NCBI GenBank assembly: GCA_002205965.3
Contig: NADL03000595.1
Coordinates: 31,075 to 95,074 of the forward strand
Length of the DNA: 64,000 nucleotides
DNA from: Kappaphycus alvarezii
Lineage: Eukaryota; Rhodophyta; Florideophyceae; Gigartinales; Solieriaceae
Reading direction: 5' to 3'
The notes beneath the pieces are model-generated. The model saw nothing but the letters and a program-made list of their open reading frames with translations. It did not search any database and was not told the DNA's origin. A program made the translations under genes and the position numbers. Every line of letters starts with the position of its first letter. Position 1 is the stretch's first letter. Positions 31,708-43,080 of the stretch are shown one piece after another.

Positions 31708-32700
31708 ATGGATCTCAACGCTGCTCGTATAACGTTCACAGGGGGCAAGACTGAAGACGTTGAGGAGTTTCTTTACACATATGTCAACGTTGTGATGCGA
31801 GAGAAGGGCGATGAAGAGAAGGCCGCAAGTATCTTCGCCTATCTTCATGGTGACGCAAAGCACAAATATAAGTCCAAGTTTATCGACGGGTGGTCTCTTA
31901 ACGGGAATGGGCGTAACTTCGGTGAGGTATGTGAGTGGCTTGTGAAAGAGTATGCTAAGGAGGTAGAACCAGATGAGATGATTCGTACCGCCATAGAGGC
32001 CCGGCTCAACTTCGACGATTTGTTAAGCTCATTGGTGTACTTGTGTGATCTTTATGAAAAGGCTGGGTTCAACGCCCAAGCCAAGTACGGAATGCTGCGT
32101 AAGGCGGCTATGGGGGATAAGCGGCTCTCCGATTTCCTCCTCATCAAGGGCCCTCACACTTTTGATGAACTGAAGGGTACCATAGTAGAATTTGTCAAAA
32201 TTCGGAGACGTTTCAGTCACTGAGTGAGGTACCGAGGGAAACCCGCACATCGATGTCTATCGTACATCCTGAAAAAATTATCAAAGGCCGGCTACTAGTG
32301 CAGCGGCATTAGAATCTGTCAGGAGCGATGTCAAAAACTTGAAGAAAGGTTGGAAACCCGATTCGATAATCGACTTGACATGATAACCTCGCAGTTGGAA
32401 AGCCTTACTCTTACCATTAAGAAGAACCAGTCTAAGGCCCCTAAAGCCGCAGAAGTCTGTTCCTACTGTCACAAGCCTGGACACTTTGCAAACAGGTGTC
32501 CTGATAATCCACATAGAAACACTCGTTGTGCAAAGTGCGGTCGATATGGGCATCATGAAAGTAACTGCTGGTCTAAAGACAACAGAAGAGCAAATTTATC
32601 GGAAGCAAGGAGTGAGTCAGGACCAGAGGTGAAAATCTTACAAAATAGAAGGGATCAAAGGTTGACGGATGCCGTAACGTATCCATCGCTGAAGAGATTA
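31708..32700 (+). pseudogene. gag: family B gag
   Basis: Starts at the ATG at 31708 (MDLNAARITFTGGKTEDVEE), with a capsid-like core (FLYTYVNV, AAS-IFAYLHGDA, a W-L pair near EVCEWLVKEY) to about 32220. A linker follows, then two CCHC zinc knuckles at 32458-32572 (CSYCHKPGHFANRC and CAKCGRYGHHESNC), which bind RNA. The preceding segment in the copy 3 frame at 61273-61899 has a short coiled coil. Gag forms the particle. It is nearly whole, with one or two breaks. Confidence 0.88.
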
Positions 32701-32899
32701 GTCAAGTCAATGTGACAAAAAGGGATGGGGAAGGGAACATTTTATCGAAGAAACCTAGGCTAGAGTATGGAATGCTGGAGCATATCCCAGCACCTGTACC
32801 TCCTCGAACCAAGAGGTCTGATCAAGTTGTTCCAGGAGTGGGAGTCACTCCGGCCAAGAAGACGAAAAGAGTAAGAAAGTTAAGAGTATCTCTAAGGAC

Positions 32900-35800
32900 G
32901 TACTAGAGTATGTGAAGAGGTACAATTTGGTGGCTGAGCTTGCATCGGCCCCAACTGGGATAACGTTTGGTCAACTTTTGAGGGGCGACGCAGAGGATGC
33001 GAGAAAAGAACTCAAAAAAATTATCAGGTCTAATAAGTCCGCTAAGGGTAAGAAACTGTTTCTTCAATCGGCCTCGACAGCACCAAGACGTCTTAAGCTG
33101 GTACCAGTCAAAGTATTGGGTATGAAAACCCAAGCTCTCTTCGATTCGGGTGCTGTTCCAAACCTCATTTCAGAAACTTTGGTGACAGATCTAGGTCTCG
33201 AAATTACTCCAACGACTCGAAAAATAACTGTAGCGGATGGAACCGTCTCAAAATGCATGGGCACTGTTGACAAGGTTTCCGTGTTCTTTGGGGACTCTAA
33301 AGTTGATGTAGACTTTCTTGTCATGCCGGATCTCCCTTTCGATGCAATCATTGGCTGCCCCCAATGGAAAGACTAGGAACATGCATTGACTTGGGCAACC
33401 AAATGGTTTCAGTTAATATTGACGGCAGAACCGTGAAGATGCCCCTGGATTTCGACAAAAGCACGCATCCTGAAGATTTAAAAGAAACGGACAGTGAAGA
33501 TTTCACTTCTAGCTATGACAGCGAAGATTCGGAACCAACTAACACTTTCGGAAGTGGAAAAGGGTACCCTCGGGGGTAATGAACATGGCATGGGACGATT
33601 ATGATTCTGGGTTTGAAACAGATGACGACTGGAATTCTAGGATAAGTTTGAAACCCGAATGTGTTTCTTTTTGCGATGATATCGAATCAAAGGACAGAAT
33701 TCGGAGCATGAAAGAAGATTACCTTTGCAAAGAAAATAAGAATACGTCGAATTCCATATATGAAGATGTGAGCACGACGGAAGAGGTCCTTCAAAATATT
33801 GAGGTTGAGGATCAAGAAGAAAAAGGGCGCCAAATGGCAGAAATCCAAGGAAAAGTGCAGCACCTTCCCCCCCCGCCTCACTGAAAATATCCGACATGTT
33901 AACATCTTCCGAAGTAATTGCATGGAGCGTTTCAGATTTAAGACAAGCAAGTGTACCGGTTACTCACTCGTTCGAACTTACCGACACTCAACCGATTTAC
34001 CACAAGCCTAGACGTCAACCGCCAAAATATGACCAATTTATCTCAGAAAATGTTACAAGTATGCTGAAAAATGATATTATTCGACCAGTTTCATCCCCAT
34101 GGTCGTTTCCAGTTGTGGTCGCACCAAAGAAGGATGGAAAGCTGCGTTTTTGCGTCGATTACCGACAACTGAACCAGAGAATGATACCCGATCGATTTCC
34201 GATTCCGAACATGGAGGAGATCCTCGAGGACCTGAAGGACGGGAGATATTTCACCTCAATTGACCTTTACACTGGCTATTGGCAGATTCCATTGGATGAA
34301 AAATGTAAGGAAAAAAAACCTTTACCAGCAAAGCCGGTACGTTCAGGTTCGAAGTGATGCCTTTTGGTCTCATGAATGCACCAGCTACATTCCAAAGAAT
34401 GATGAACGAGGTTTTGAAAGGACTTCCATTCGCAAGAGTCTATATCGATGATGTCGTCATATTCTCAGAAACATTGGATCAGCACATCTCGCACGTCAAT
34501 ACAGTTGTGGAGAGGATATCGGAGTATAGCTTGAAAATTAAGTTGAGCAAATGCTTCTTTGCGAAAACTTCTATCCAATTACTCGGTCATATCGTCGACC
34601 AAGAGGGAATTAGAGTGGATCCAGAGAAAACGAAAAAAATAAAGTTGGCACCAAGGCCCGCTTCAAAGACGGAGGTCCGAAGCTTCTTAGGACTGGCCTC
34701 ATATTACAGAAGATTTATCAAAGATTTCGCCAAGACTGCAGCACCGTTACATGCCAGCACTACGAAGAACGGAAAATTTTACTGGAACAAGGAAATGGAA
34801 ACTGCATTTCAGGAGCTTAAAGATAAGCTATGTGTCCCCCAGTTCTCATGTACCCAGATTTCAAGAGACCATTCGTTGTGGAGACAGATGCCTCAGAACG
34901 GTCTTTGGGTGCCGTTTTGTCCCAAAAAGATGAAAACGGAAGACTACACCCTGTTCAATTCGCAAGCCGAACTCTGAATGATGCGGAAAAGAGATACTCA
35001 GTCTGCGAGAAAGAAGCGCTAGCTGTCGTCTTCGCGCTGAAAAAGTTTCGCGTATACCTTTTATCACTCGAGAAATTTGTCTTGATAACTGATCACCAGG
35101 CACTTAAAACAGCATTCCAAAAGAAGGATGTACATCACCGCTTGGCCCGATGGCTCGACATTTTCGCAGAATATCGGTTTGAAATTGTGTATAGACCCGG
35201 ACGCAATAATCAGCCTGCCGATTACCTATCCCGCTTGAGGGACGCACTGATTCCAAATGAAAAAGCTTCGGAGGACATCGTCGGAGTCGCCGAGTTGCAG
35301 TTGCCGAACGATAACGAGTACGAAGCTAATATTCACGGACTGATCAAATTCCTCGATGGACTAGAAATGAGAAAGGTTGATCTTGAACACCGAAATTGGG
35401 TACGCAGGAATCAAAAGGCTTTTACATTGTGGAATGGGAAACTTTTCCGGCACACTAAAGCCGGTCCCCGACTAGTGGCCCCTTTGAAAGAAAGAATGAA
35501 GATCTTGAGGACTTTCCATGATGAGCTAGGGCATTGGGATCTCGAAACAACCAAAAAATTCGTAACTGAGAGATTCTGGTGGCCCGGTATCCATAAGGAC
35601 GTCTATAATTTCGTGAAAAGCTGCGACAACTGCCAAAAATTCACTCCAATACGGAAGTATAAGACAACTCTAAGTTTTCCAGTTTCCGGTCTCTTTGAAA
35701 CCTTCTCAATTGACTTCGCGGGCCCGTTCAAGGAAACTTCTTCCGGAAACAAATATCTCCTTATAGGGGTGGAACATCTTACTGGATGGCCAATAGCAGT

Positions 35801-36530
35801 TGCAGTCGAGGAGGCAAATGCTGAGGTGGTACTGAGATTCATCGAAAAAGAAATAATTGAACCGTTTGGTCTTCCAAAAAGGATCATCTCGGATAACGCC
35901 CTTTGTTTTACTGCAACTTCACTGCTTCGTTTTTTGGAAGAGAAAGGATTCAGCTGAAGACCGTTCTCGCATACGCTCCTATGTCCAACGGGAAAGCGGA
36001 GAGGATGGTTGGAACCATCAAACGAGCAATATCGAAAACTATGTTGGAGAATGAAATCCAGTGGGAAGATGCCTTACCAAAAGTGTTATACGGCTATCGT
36101 CGAAGAAGAGGAAGAAATGGACGCTCACCATTCGAGCTAATGTACGGAAGGGCTCCTAGAATGTTACAGAGAGACATGGAAACAAATATTATCGATGAAG
36201 AGAGTAGGGAAGTTGAACTACTGGCCACCGAAGGCTGGAGATCACACCGCGCGCTAACACAGACAAGAAATAAGGATGCAGAACCTGCAGTCAGAACCTT
36301 TTCAGTTGGCTCTAAAGTACTTGTAGTACATGGAAAAGCAATGCAGCAGGCTGTGAAGTGGCCGGCCTTCCAAACCAAGTACTCGAACCCTTGCATCGTC
36401 ACGGAGGAAAGACACCCGCACTATCAGCTCTGTTCAAGCTCAGGGAAGAGATCAAGGAGGGCCATCCATGCACGTCGTCTGGTCCCTTACCATCAGAGGC
36501 CTGAAGAATTCCTTCTCACACAGGACTATG
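32900..36530 (+). pseudogene. pol: family B pol: protease, RT, RNase H, integrase
   Basis: Protease at about 33110-33370: ALFDSGAVPNLI is the DSG active site and DAIIGCP the second conserved block. RT at about 34030-34760: CVDYRQLNQ, FTSIDLYTGYWQI, FGLMNAPATFQ and the YIDD active site near 34441. RNase H at about 34860-35240: ETDASERSLGAVL and the segment ending NQPADYLSR. Integrase at about 35480-36180: HHCC with FHDELGHW and SCDNCQKF, core with SIDFAGPF and IISDNALCF, then GRAPRML. A GPY/F-like module ends ARRLVPYHQR (about 36480-36510). It makes and inserts the DNA copy. It is broken in a few places. Confidence 0.93.
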
Positions 36531-36559
36531 CGCAACCACGGGGCATACTCATCTTTAAC

Positions 36560-37660
36560 TATAGAATGATTCCTATGGGAGGAAAAAGGGCCTGGGAATG
36601 GATCATCTCGGTTACGCGGGACTACTACGAACTCCACGTAATCATCCATTTCTACATTAATATATGCCTATGTTTTCGTACGTTGAACGGACCATTGCTA
36701 CCTGAAGAAGATTTCCGACTATTAATAAGAGTTCTATTTTCATTCCAAAACGGAAGGTTCACGGAAGCAGGTCCAGAGTTTGTGGAGGTAATATATCATT
36801 ACTCTATAGGAAGATATGGAATGGTAGCTGCTGGAGACTTGTCGCAAACGTATCTGAATATTATCCGTCCAATTTACGTATTTCTCAAGAACAACCAAGA
36901 TGTGCGACTGAGAGGTTACGCCTTACCCCCGGATATGGAATACAGGCTGGTCCCGTATCCTCTATGGGAACCTTACGTTTCTCCGCCACAAATTGGGAAC
37001 GTTGGAGGCGGCGAGGATCCTCCTGAAGCAGTGATGATGACCAGAGGAGGACCTTCAGGAGACAACAACCCGCCCAGAAGAGGTTCCGGTCGTCCCCCGA
37101 GAGGACCTCGTGCAGGTCCCAGTACGTCAGGAGCTGGTCGCGGCCATTCATCGGGACCGTCCACCAACTTCATCTCTAGCTCTCCTTCACAACCATGCAC
37201 AGCATACAGTCGGAAGAAGAAGATTATCTTTTTGGCTGCGCAATATCTCCGAGGATGCGAACGATGCGCAGGTCATTTCTTATTTCATGATAAGCATCTG
37301 TTTATGTTTTAGGGCGCTACATGGACCGCACTTATCTTACGAAGATTCGTTCTTGATGATGCGCGTCTTCTTTTCTTATCGACATCCATTCCTCCGGCAT
37401 CTTCCAGAAGAGTTTGCATATCACATATATTTTTTCACTCTTGGAAGATTCGGAAGAGTCACGGAAGAAGAATGTATTCAACCCACCTCGATGTGATCAA
37501 ACCAATAGATGAGGCTATGCTACAAAGTGAGGTACCAGTAATGCGAACCTACTTTTTAGAGCATCATATTGGTAATCAGTTGCATCCGTACCCGTTTGAG
37601 AGACCATACATCTTATCAATAAGACAGCGAACACTAACGGAAGCAGAAGAAGAGCAGTGA
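36560..37660 (+). pseudogene. Pol tail: two copies of an unknown ~120-residue domain
   Basis: Where a chromodomain might be expected, family B has domain 1 (about 36590-36995), a linker rich in Gly, Pro and Arg (about 37000-37170), and domain 2 (about 37210-37640). The two domains align end to end: INICLCFRTLNGP with ISICLCFRALHGP; ED..LL.RV.FS with ED..LMMRV.FS; PEF...IY with PEEF..HIY; GRYG.V with GRFG.V; IIRPIY with VIKPIY; PYPLWEPY with PYPFERPY. Each has mixed helical/hydrophobic character without a clear membrane span. Both are present in copies 1, 2 and 3 and in traces in copy 4. I recognise no family. The tail ends at a stop at 37660. Confidence 0.85.
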
Positions 37661-37680
37661 CGACCCGGGACGTTCGCCTT

Positions 37681-37693
37681 GAGAAAGGGGGCG
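37681..37693 (+). promoter_or_regulatory. polypurine tract
   Basis: GAGAAAGGGGGCG directly before the 3' LTR; primes plus-strand DNA synthesis in LTR elements. The same sequence is present in copy 3. Confidence 0.8.
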
Positions 37694-39235
37694 TGTAATA
37701 CAAAAAATGGTCCTCCCCTCATTTAATACAGGAAATGGTCCTCCCTTCACGTTATACAGGAAATGGTCCTCCCTTCACGTAATACAGGAAATGGTCCTCC
37801 CCTCGTGTAATCCAGCAACCTACAACGATCCCGCCCCTAACTTCTCCAACCGTCATTTCCAAATTTACTTCCATTTTATCCAGATATTTTTATACTGTAT
37901 TTAACCCTCTGAATCGACCCCAATCAAGTCCCTTTTCCCTTTTAGCTTACCTCCTCCTCCAAATTCGCCTTTTTTGAGAAAAAGGGCGCAAATGCACTAT
38001 TGCAAAATCCCTTGCAGATTTATTTTACCTATTCCTAATCTATAGAACCTGCCCCGGGAGCCTATTTAAACCCCTTTATTCTAAGTTCCAAATGCCCCCG
38101 ATCATTTTACTCATCACCCCTCTCCCCCCACACACCCAAAACACCCTACATTGCCTCCCGTTCCCCAACGTCTATCACAATGAGCAACCTTCGCCCCTCT
38201 GTCCCTATTTCCAAAAACCGCCCTTCCCGTTCCATCAATGGCCTTCGTCTCGCCGCCTACGGGCCAACCGATGCCGACGACTACATCCGGCGGCAAACAA
38301 AGAAGCAAATCATCGAGTTCGTGCGCCGCCTCTTCATAGAAGAAGAAGCGAGGGAGGTAGGTCCGGGAGAGGCTGAGAAGGTCGAGGAGGAGAGCGGGGA
38401 GTCCTTCGAGGAATGGTTAGCCCCTGAGCTAGTGTACGAGGCTCAGGAAGATAAGGAGGAGGAGGATGAGGAGGAGGAGGAGGATGAGGAGGATGAGGAG
38501 GATGAGGAGGATGAGGAAGAAGAGGAAGAGGAGGAAGAGGATGAGGAGGAGGAGGAGGATGAGGAGGATGAAACAGGGGGCATGGAAAGTGTTGGACTGG
38601 TGGGGCCTGGAATAGAGAGTATGGGTCAAGTTGTGCCCACGATGGAACCGGATGGAGGTATCTTTAGTAGTCTAGATATCTCCCAGGGGGAAATGGAGAG
38701 TTGTGAGCCATTCGCAGATATTTGTGGGGACTGCTTGGACAGCATGGATATTTTAGAGGAGTTGTTTGGATCTGATTTAGAGAATGGGAAATAAGAGGAC
38801 CAAATTAATTGTTAGTTTCTTAAGTATCTTTTGCTTAGAGTATACTGTCCACACAAAGTTTTTTATGCATTTATTGGTATCTTCTGTAGTTTTGTTCGGA
38901 CTTTAGGGGTAGCCAAAAGTCTATATAAGCTGAGTAAACTGCTTCCTCATGGAGAGGTCAAGCAAGTTGGCAGACAACTTCAAGCCAAGTCCCGAGTAGT
39001 AGGAAGTTGAGAGTCAACTTCAGACCCAAGAAAATTTTTTCTTACGCTAGTCGCAGAGCAACGGTGGTAGACCCTGCCCCTTTTATACTTGCTTGTAGCT
39101 TCCTCAACTCTCTTCTATATACACTCCCTTTTGTTCGTTCAACAATACCACGGCAGCACTTTTGTCGCTCGCAACACCTCCTTCTCAGGGTAATTGGTTC
39201 TGAGGATCTCTTCCCCCGCCGATTTACCCCTTTCA
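37694..39235 (+). repeat. 3' LTR of family B copy 2
   Basis: 1542 bp, TGTAATAC to CCCTTTCA, nearly identical to 30086-31620. Differences are mostly in length of the (GAG/GAT)n tract and short runs. Followed directly by the ATTCC target duplicate. Confidence 0.95.
38180..38794 (+). CDS. LTR-encoded acidic protein
   Basis: An open frame of 204 codons inside the 3' LTR. N terminus MSNLRPSVPISKNRPSRSI and a DDYIRRQTKKQIIEFVRRLF helix (residues about 35-57), then a run of Glu/Asp from (GAG/GAT)n (about residues 90-132), then a GIESMGQVVPTMEPDGG segment. The C terminus is CEPFADICGDCLDSMDILEE and FGSDLENGK. The protein is extremely acidic, with no signal peptide or membrane span. It lies wholly in U3, between a TATTTAAA box and the TATATAAG box, so it could be made from its own transcript. 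LTR genes are rare; the best known case is MMTV sag, which is unrelated. Fossil context; function unknown. Confidence 0.75.
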   Translation: MSNLRPSVPISKNRPSRSINGLRLAAYGPTDADDYIRRQTKKQIIEFVRRLFIEEEAREVGPGEAEKVEEESGESFEEWLAPELVYEAQEDKEEEDEEEEEDEEDEEDEEDEEEEEEEEEDEEEEEDEEDETGGMESVGLVGPGIESMGQVVPTMEPDGGIFSSLDISQGEMESCEPFADICGDCLDSMDILEELFGSDLENGK

Positions 39236-40339
39236 ATTCCTATGGAATATATCATCAAGAGGAGCAAGCGTTGTTGTTTTAGTTCGGGAAGATATATCCG
39301 AGTAAAAATACCAAACACTTCCCCCTTCGAAACGGAAAGTCGAATATATCCCTTTTGAGCAACGCGCTCAAAACTTCTCCTTCGATACTCGTTTCATTGT
39401 GCAAGTAGCAACAGCTAGCGCGAGGTATTTGACTATGGGAAACGCCTCTGCATGCCAAAATCCGAGTAATCAGATGGATACAGGCACTCTCCTGCTTTTT
39501 TCTTGTAGCTCAGCAAGACAACCTTAGTATTTCCGCTTCTTCTGTACCAAGGCTGCGTGGAGGCTCTTCAGTAGGTTCAGATTCCGAGCCCTGGTATAAT
39601 GGGGGTGATAAGATCGACGATGGTTTCGTTAGAGTAGCTCGACACACAGAAAGCTCCCAACGCCCTGATGTCCGATCTTGTATTGTATAGGTTGTGTTAT
39701 TGAGGTTTAATGAAGAGACTTCGAGTGACCTTTGAAAGGTCATTTCGAGGATATTCAGATGTTCTTATGAAGAAAACTGGGCTAACAGCCATAAAGACAC
39801 TGCATAAAGCCGTCCTTGTAGATATCCAGCACTTCAAGATGCCTGGACATTCGATAAGAGGTGTCGGGGGCAAATTAAATGGTCGGCCAGAAGTATTGGA
39901 ACTTAATAGATCAATCCTTGCTCTTTATATTTGCATTCAAACAGGGCATGGGGTATAGTAGACGTATCCTTTGGCTGTAGATGGGGATGTATTCGCGCGG
40001 AAGGCATAGGTGCGGGTGAGACCAAACGACTGTTTCTGTGCACAGCCGAGAAAAAAGCATCTGCTAGCTTCTTTTTCGTTAGAGGGTAGAAGAAACAGAA
40101 TTTGGTGCACAGAAACCGGTGAAAGGGTGTATAGGAGGCGTTCATGCTTTAATGGAAGTCAAGGCATCCTAGTATTAACTCAGGGCTTGCGACTTGGGTA
40201 TATGCGCAGCGATGAACTCTATGATGTTATCCGTATAGTAACTTAATTTTGCCGTTTTTTCTCAACACAATCTTCCTGAACATTTACTACAATATAAGGG
40301 CTTATAAAATGTAAACTTATAATCAAAGATGTGATGTAA

Positions 40340-41942
40340 AAAGGACACGACCAAGCTTTTCGTGTTGTCCAGCGTTCATGGCCAATGCATTTTTAAAACT
40401 AGAGGACTTGTTATCCCTCTGTATGAATGTTTATAGTACAAATATATATATATGTATGTGTACTTGTATACTCGCGCTTCCTTAATATTACTCTTCAGAT
40501 TAGTCCTTTCTTGAATCATTCCAATTCCAACAGTCACTAAGAAACTGACCCTTTCCACAAATTCCTGTTCCCTTTTCCCGAAATTCATTATTTACATCTC
40601 CTTTTTCAAAACTATCGTCTTCCTTCTTCTTTCAACAAAGAGATATACAACAGTCCCTTTCCTTTAGAAATCCAAATTCACTGTAAAATTCCATTCCCTT
40701 TCAAATTTGAAGATTTGGTCCTCTTTTTCCAAAAATAATTTTTTCGACTCGCGATTTGCTTCGTCCTCCAAATTCAGCTCCGATATTTTAACATGGTTTT
40801 TTTATTATTGCCCTAAGTGCATGCAAACTCAAAAAACCACATTCCTTTTACATAATTTTTCCCATGGCTGTGAAAACTTCCGAATACATTATCCAATTTA
40901 AAGCTCGATATTAACGTAGTTGAAGGATCACACTTATACTCAACAGCCGAATTGGGTCAACACACCTTCTGCCCTGAAGAAAACACACCTACGCCAGTAC
41001 CTCTTGATCACCAAGGCATCCAGAACAACATGTCTCCTCAACAACCTGGCCTAGATTGCCAATGTTTCAAGCGATTGCGAAGACTTGCACAGAAGTATAA
41101 ATCAGGAACTCGTTCGAGATTAGATCCCCCTTTACTGCTTCAAAGAGGCAGAGAAAAAGGAGAAAGAAGAGATAAGGGATAAATTGAGGAGGAGGATGAC
41201 GTGAATATATAGAGGGACCAAAAGTTGCAGAGGAATTTGGCGGGCCCATGGGAGCCACCAGTTTACAATCGTGGAAGAGGTGCTGTAGAGGTCGAAGGAA
41301 GAGTGGGAGATTAATCGTTATTTCGGACTCCTCTTCTGGGGATGAGGCGATGGTTGAAGTTTCTAAGGACTGAGTTAAGGAGTTTTTTATGCCAAAAAAG
41401 ACCAACTCCCACTTTAGACCGTTTGACGGAATTTGTAGGAAACGCATTGGGTTTATTGACAGTTATGAGGAATTTCATGACTCTAGTTTCGAAACAGAGA
41501 TTGGAAGGAGAAATTATAGACGTTTATCCTGAAATTATCTACTATAACTCTTCTCGTGTACAACATTCCCTTGAATGCAATTTTTGGTACTTAGTATGTT
41601 TGCTGGATAATTTAGGATTATCCGAAAATCCATATAAGCTGATTAAATCGCTTTCTATAAAAAGAGAAAGGCAAGGAGAAAGAGAAATTTAAGTTCAGTT
41701 CCAAGTAGCTTAGAAGGTGAAAGTCAACTTCCACCCTAATAAAAATTTCTTTAACACTACTCTTTGAGCATATGTGGTAGTCGCTGCCCCTTCTATAATA
41801 ACTTGTATCCTCTCACCCCAACATCTTTATTTATCTCTTCTCATTGCTAAACTCATACTTGGGTAGCAATTTTTCGCTTGCTACTCCTCCGTTTTTGGAT
41901 AATTGGCTCTGATAATATCAGACTCTAGAGATTTATTCTCAA
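40340..41942 (+). repeat. family B solo LTR with acidic frame, decayed
   Basis: The right end is clear: CATATAAGCTGATTAAATCGC near 41630, GTGGTAGTCGCTGCCCCTTCTA near 41775 and AGATTTATTCTCA at 41942. About 40900-41500 matches the old LTR frame, with GAGGAG repeats and a CRPFDGICRK...DSYEEF block like CEPFEGICRD. The left edge is not resolved and may lie anywhere from 40340 to 40900. It is heavily broken. Confidence 0.6.
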
Positions 41943-42019
41943 TAATAATTGTAATTATTTTCAGCCTGCCTCTACCTAGTGGCTTAGTCAACTGGTAGGC
42001 ACTCATAAAATTTTTCACA

Positions 42020-43080
42020 GTATTAGAAATAGCTATTTTTCAATTTGCAACGTAGCCGCGAACAAAATTAAATGGAACATCAATTTGATTTCTTTCTTCT
42101 AGGATAGGAGGATCTTCAGCCAATCTGATATCCATAATTTTGTCTACAAAAACTGGTACATAATCTTGCTTCAAATCAAAATCCTTGATTGGCTTAGGGA
42201 CTTTTGGTGCTTTCTTTGTGTTCAAAGCATGAGCAATACATTATGCTTGCGTATCTTATGTGGTAAAACCCTCTGCAGCTTCGAAATCAACATTATTGCA
42301 GCTTACCTAAAATATAAAAGCATAAACGCAATCCAACTTTCTGGATTTGTCCTCGGCCCACTAAGATTCAGAATGAGCAATTATATGCTATTTATACTGT
42401 AATCTATAATTTAAGTCCTTCTTATACTACAGGTAGTGAAGTACCCTTCTAGCTGTCAAGAAGAGTTTTTCAGGTGGTAAACAGTGAAGTATTAGTAGAA
42501 AACGTATTGCGAACACAATGGAAGGACGGGATGCCACGGGAAAATACATAAGGCATCCAATAAATATACTGTAAGGACATAATGTCCTTTCTACCTCATC
42601 TTCTTTCAGTACACTGTAGATATTCGGATACATAGAAGTATGTGTCACATATGAGTTGCTTAATTTTTAATTTAGAAATTAAATTATTAGTATAAACCAT
42701 TTCAAAAATGAGTATCGTCCTTGCAATCTTTTTCTGCCAATAAAAACGCCCAGAAATTTTTTTGCAGCTTTAGGATCTCTTGCGTCAAAGCGGCCTGGAA
42801 TCTTAGTCTTGAACTTTTGACGTGAATCTAAACTAAGCCTATCAAATAGAACATACTCCAGTTTGACAACATAGAAAAGATTAAAATTAAATGTAGTGCT
42901 TGTACATGATAATGGATATGCTGTAGAGTCTTTAAATCTAGATATTCCATAATACCACGAAACGTGATTCGAAACGACATCGAGGCCTGTTTCAAACCAC
43001 AAATTATGTTCGGTTGTTTCCAATACTTTCTATTCCAAGAGGAGCTGTTAACTTCCTTTCGAAGCTTTGTCGACATATCC
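42020..43080 (-). pseudogene. Ty1/copia RT and RNase H remnant
   Basis: Minus-strand islands in copia order: GLKQAS (near 42990), KKFLGVFIGRKRLQG (near 42740), IGCLMYFPVASRPSIVFAIRFL (near 42520) and a RRVLHYL end. Near 42050-42170 are IRLAEDPPILEERNQIDVPF and FVRGYV, the copia RNase H end. Old and broken in many places, without visible LTRs. It may belong with the gag remnant at 10930-11911, but nothing links them. Confidence 0.75.

Larger units (their letters stand above)
30086..39235 (+). mobile_element. Ty3/gypsy family B, copy 2 (complete layout)
   Basis: 9.15 kb with perfect 5-bp target duplications, ATTCC at 30081-30085 and 39236-39240. Layout: 5' LTR 30086-31620, primer-binding site, gag, protease, RT, RNase H, integrase, duplicated tail domain, polypurine tract, 3' LTR 37694-39235. 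The LTRs are nearly identical to each other and to those of copy 3, so the insertion is young. The coding part is close to whole, with roughly five or six breaks. It is inserted in Line-II copy iv. Unusual traits: LTRs of about 1.5 kb that carry a reading frame, no chromodomain, and two extra domains after integrase. Confidence 0.96.
29469..40250 (-). pseudogene. Line-II copy iv, split by family B copy 2
   Basis: Minus-strand Line-II whose two halves lie on either side of the retrotransposon at 30086-39235. On the right, 39590-39690 matches the endonuclease motif (ACATCAGGGCGTTGGGAG versus ATATCAGGGCGATGGGAG). About 39430-39540 encodes LAELQEKSRRVPV and FPIVKYLALAVATC, like the conserved LINE block. 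On the left, near 30030-30060, is the GTAACCTGCAATGCCGCTTG terminal block. Stops and frameshifts are frequent. The part at 29469-30000 is the 3' end, diverged from copy iii. Confidence 0.7.

Noticed and set aside
36094-36402. Minus-strand frames over integrase (also 57750-58058 plus)
   Set aside because: Shadows of the integrase coding strand.
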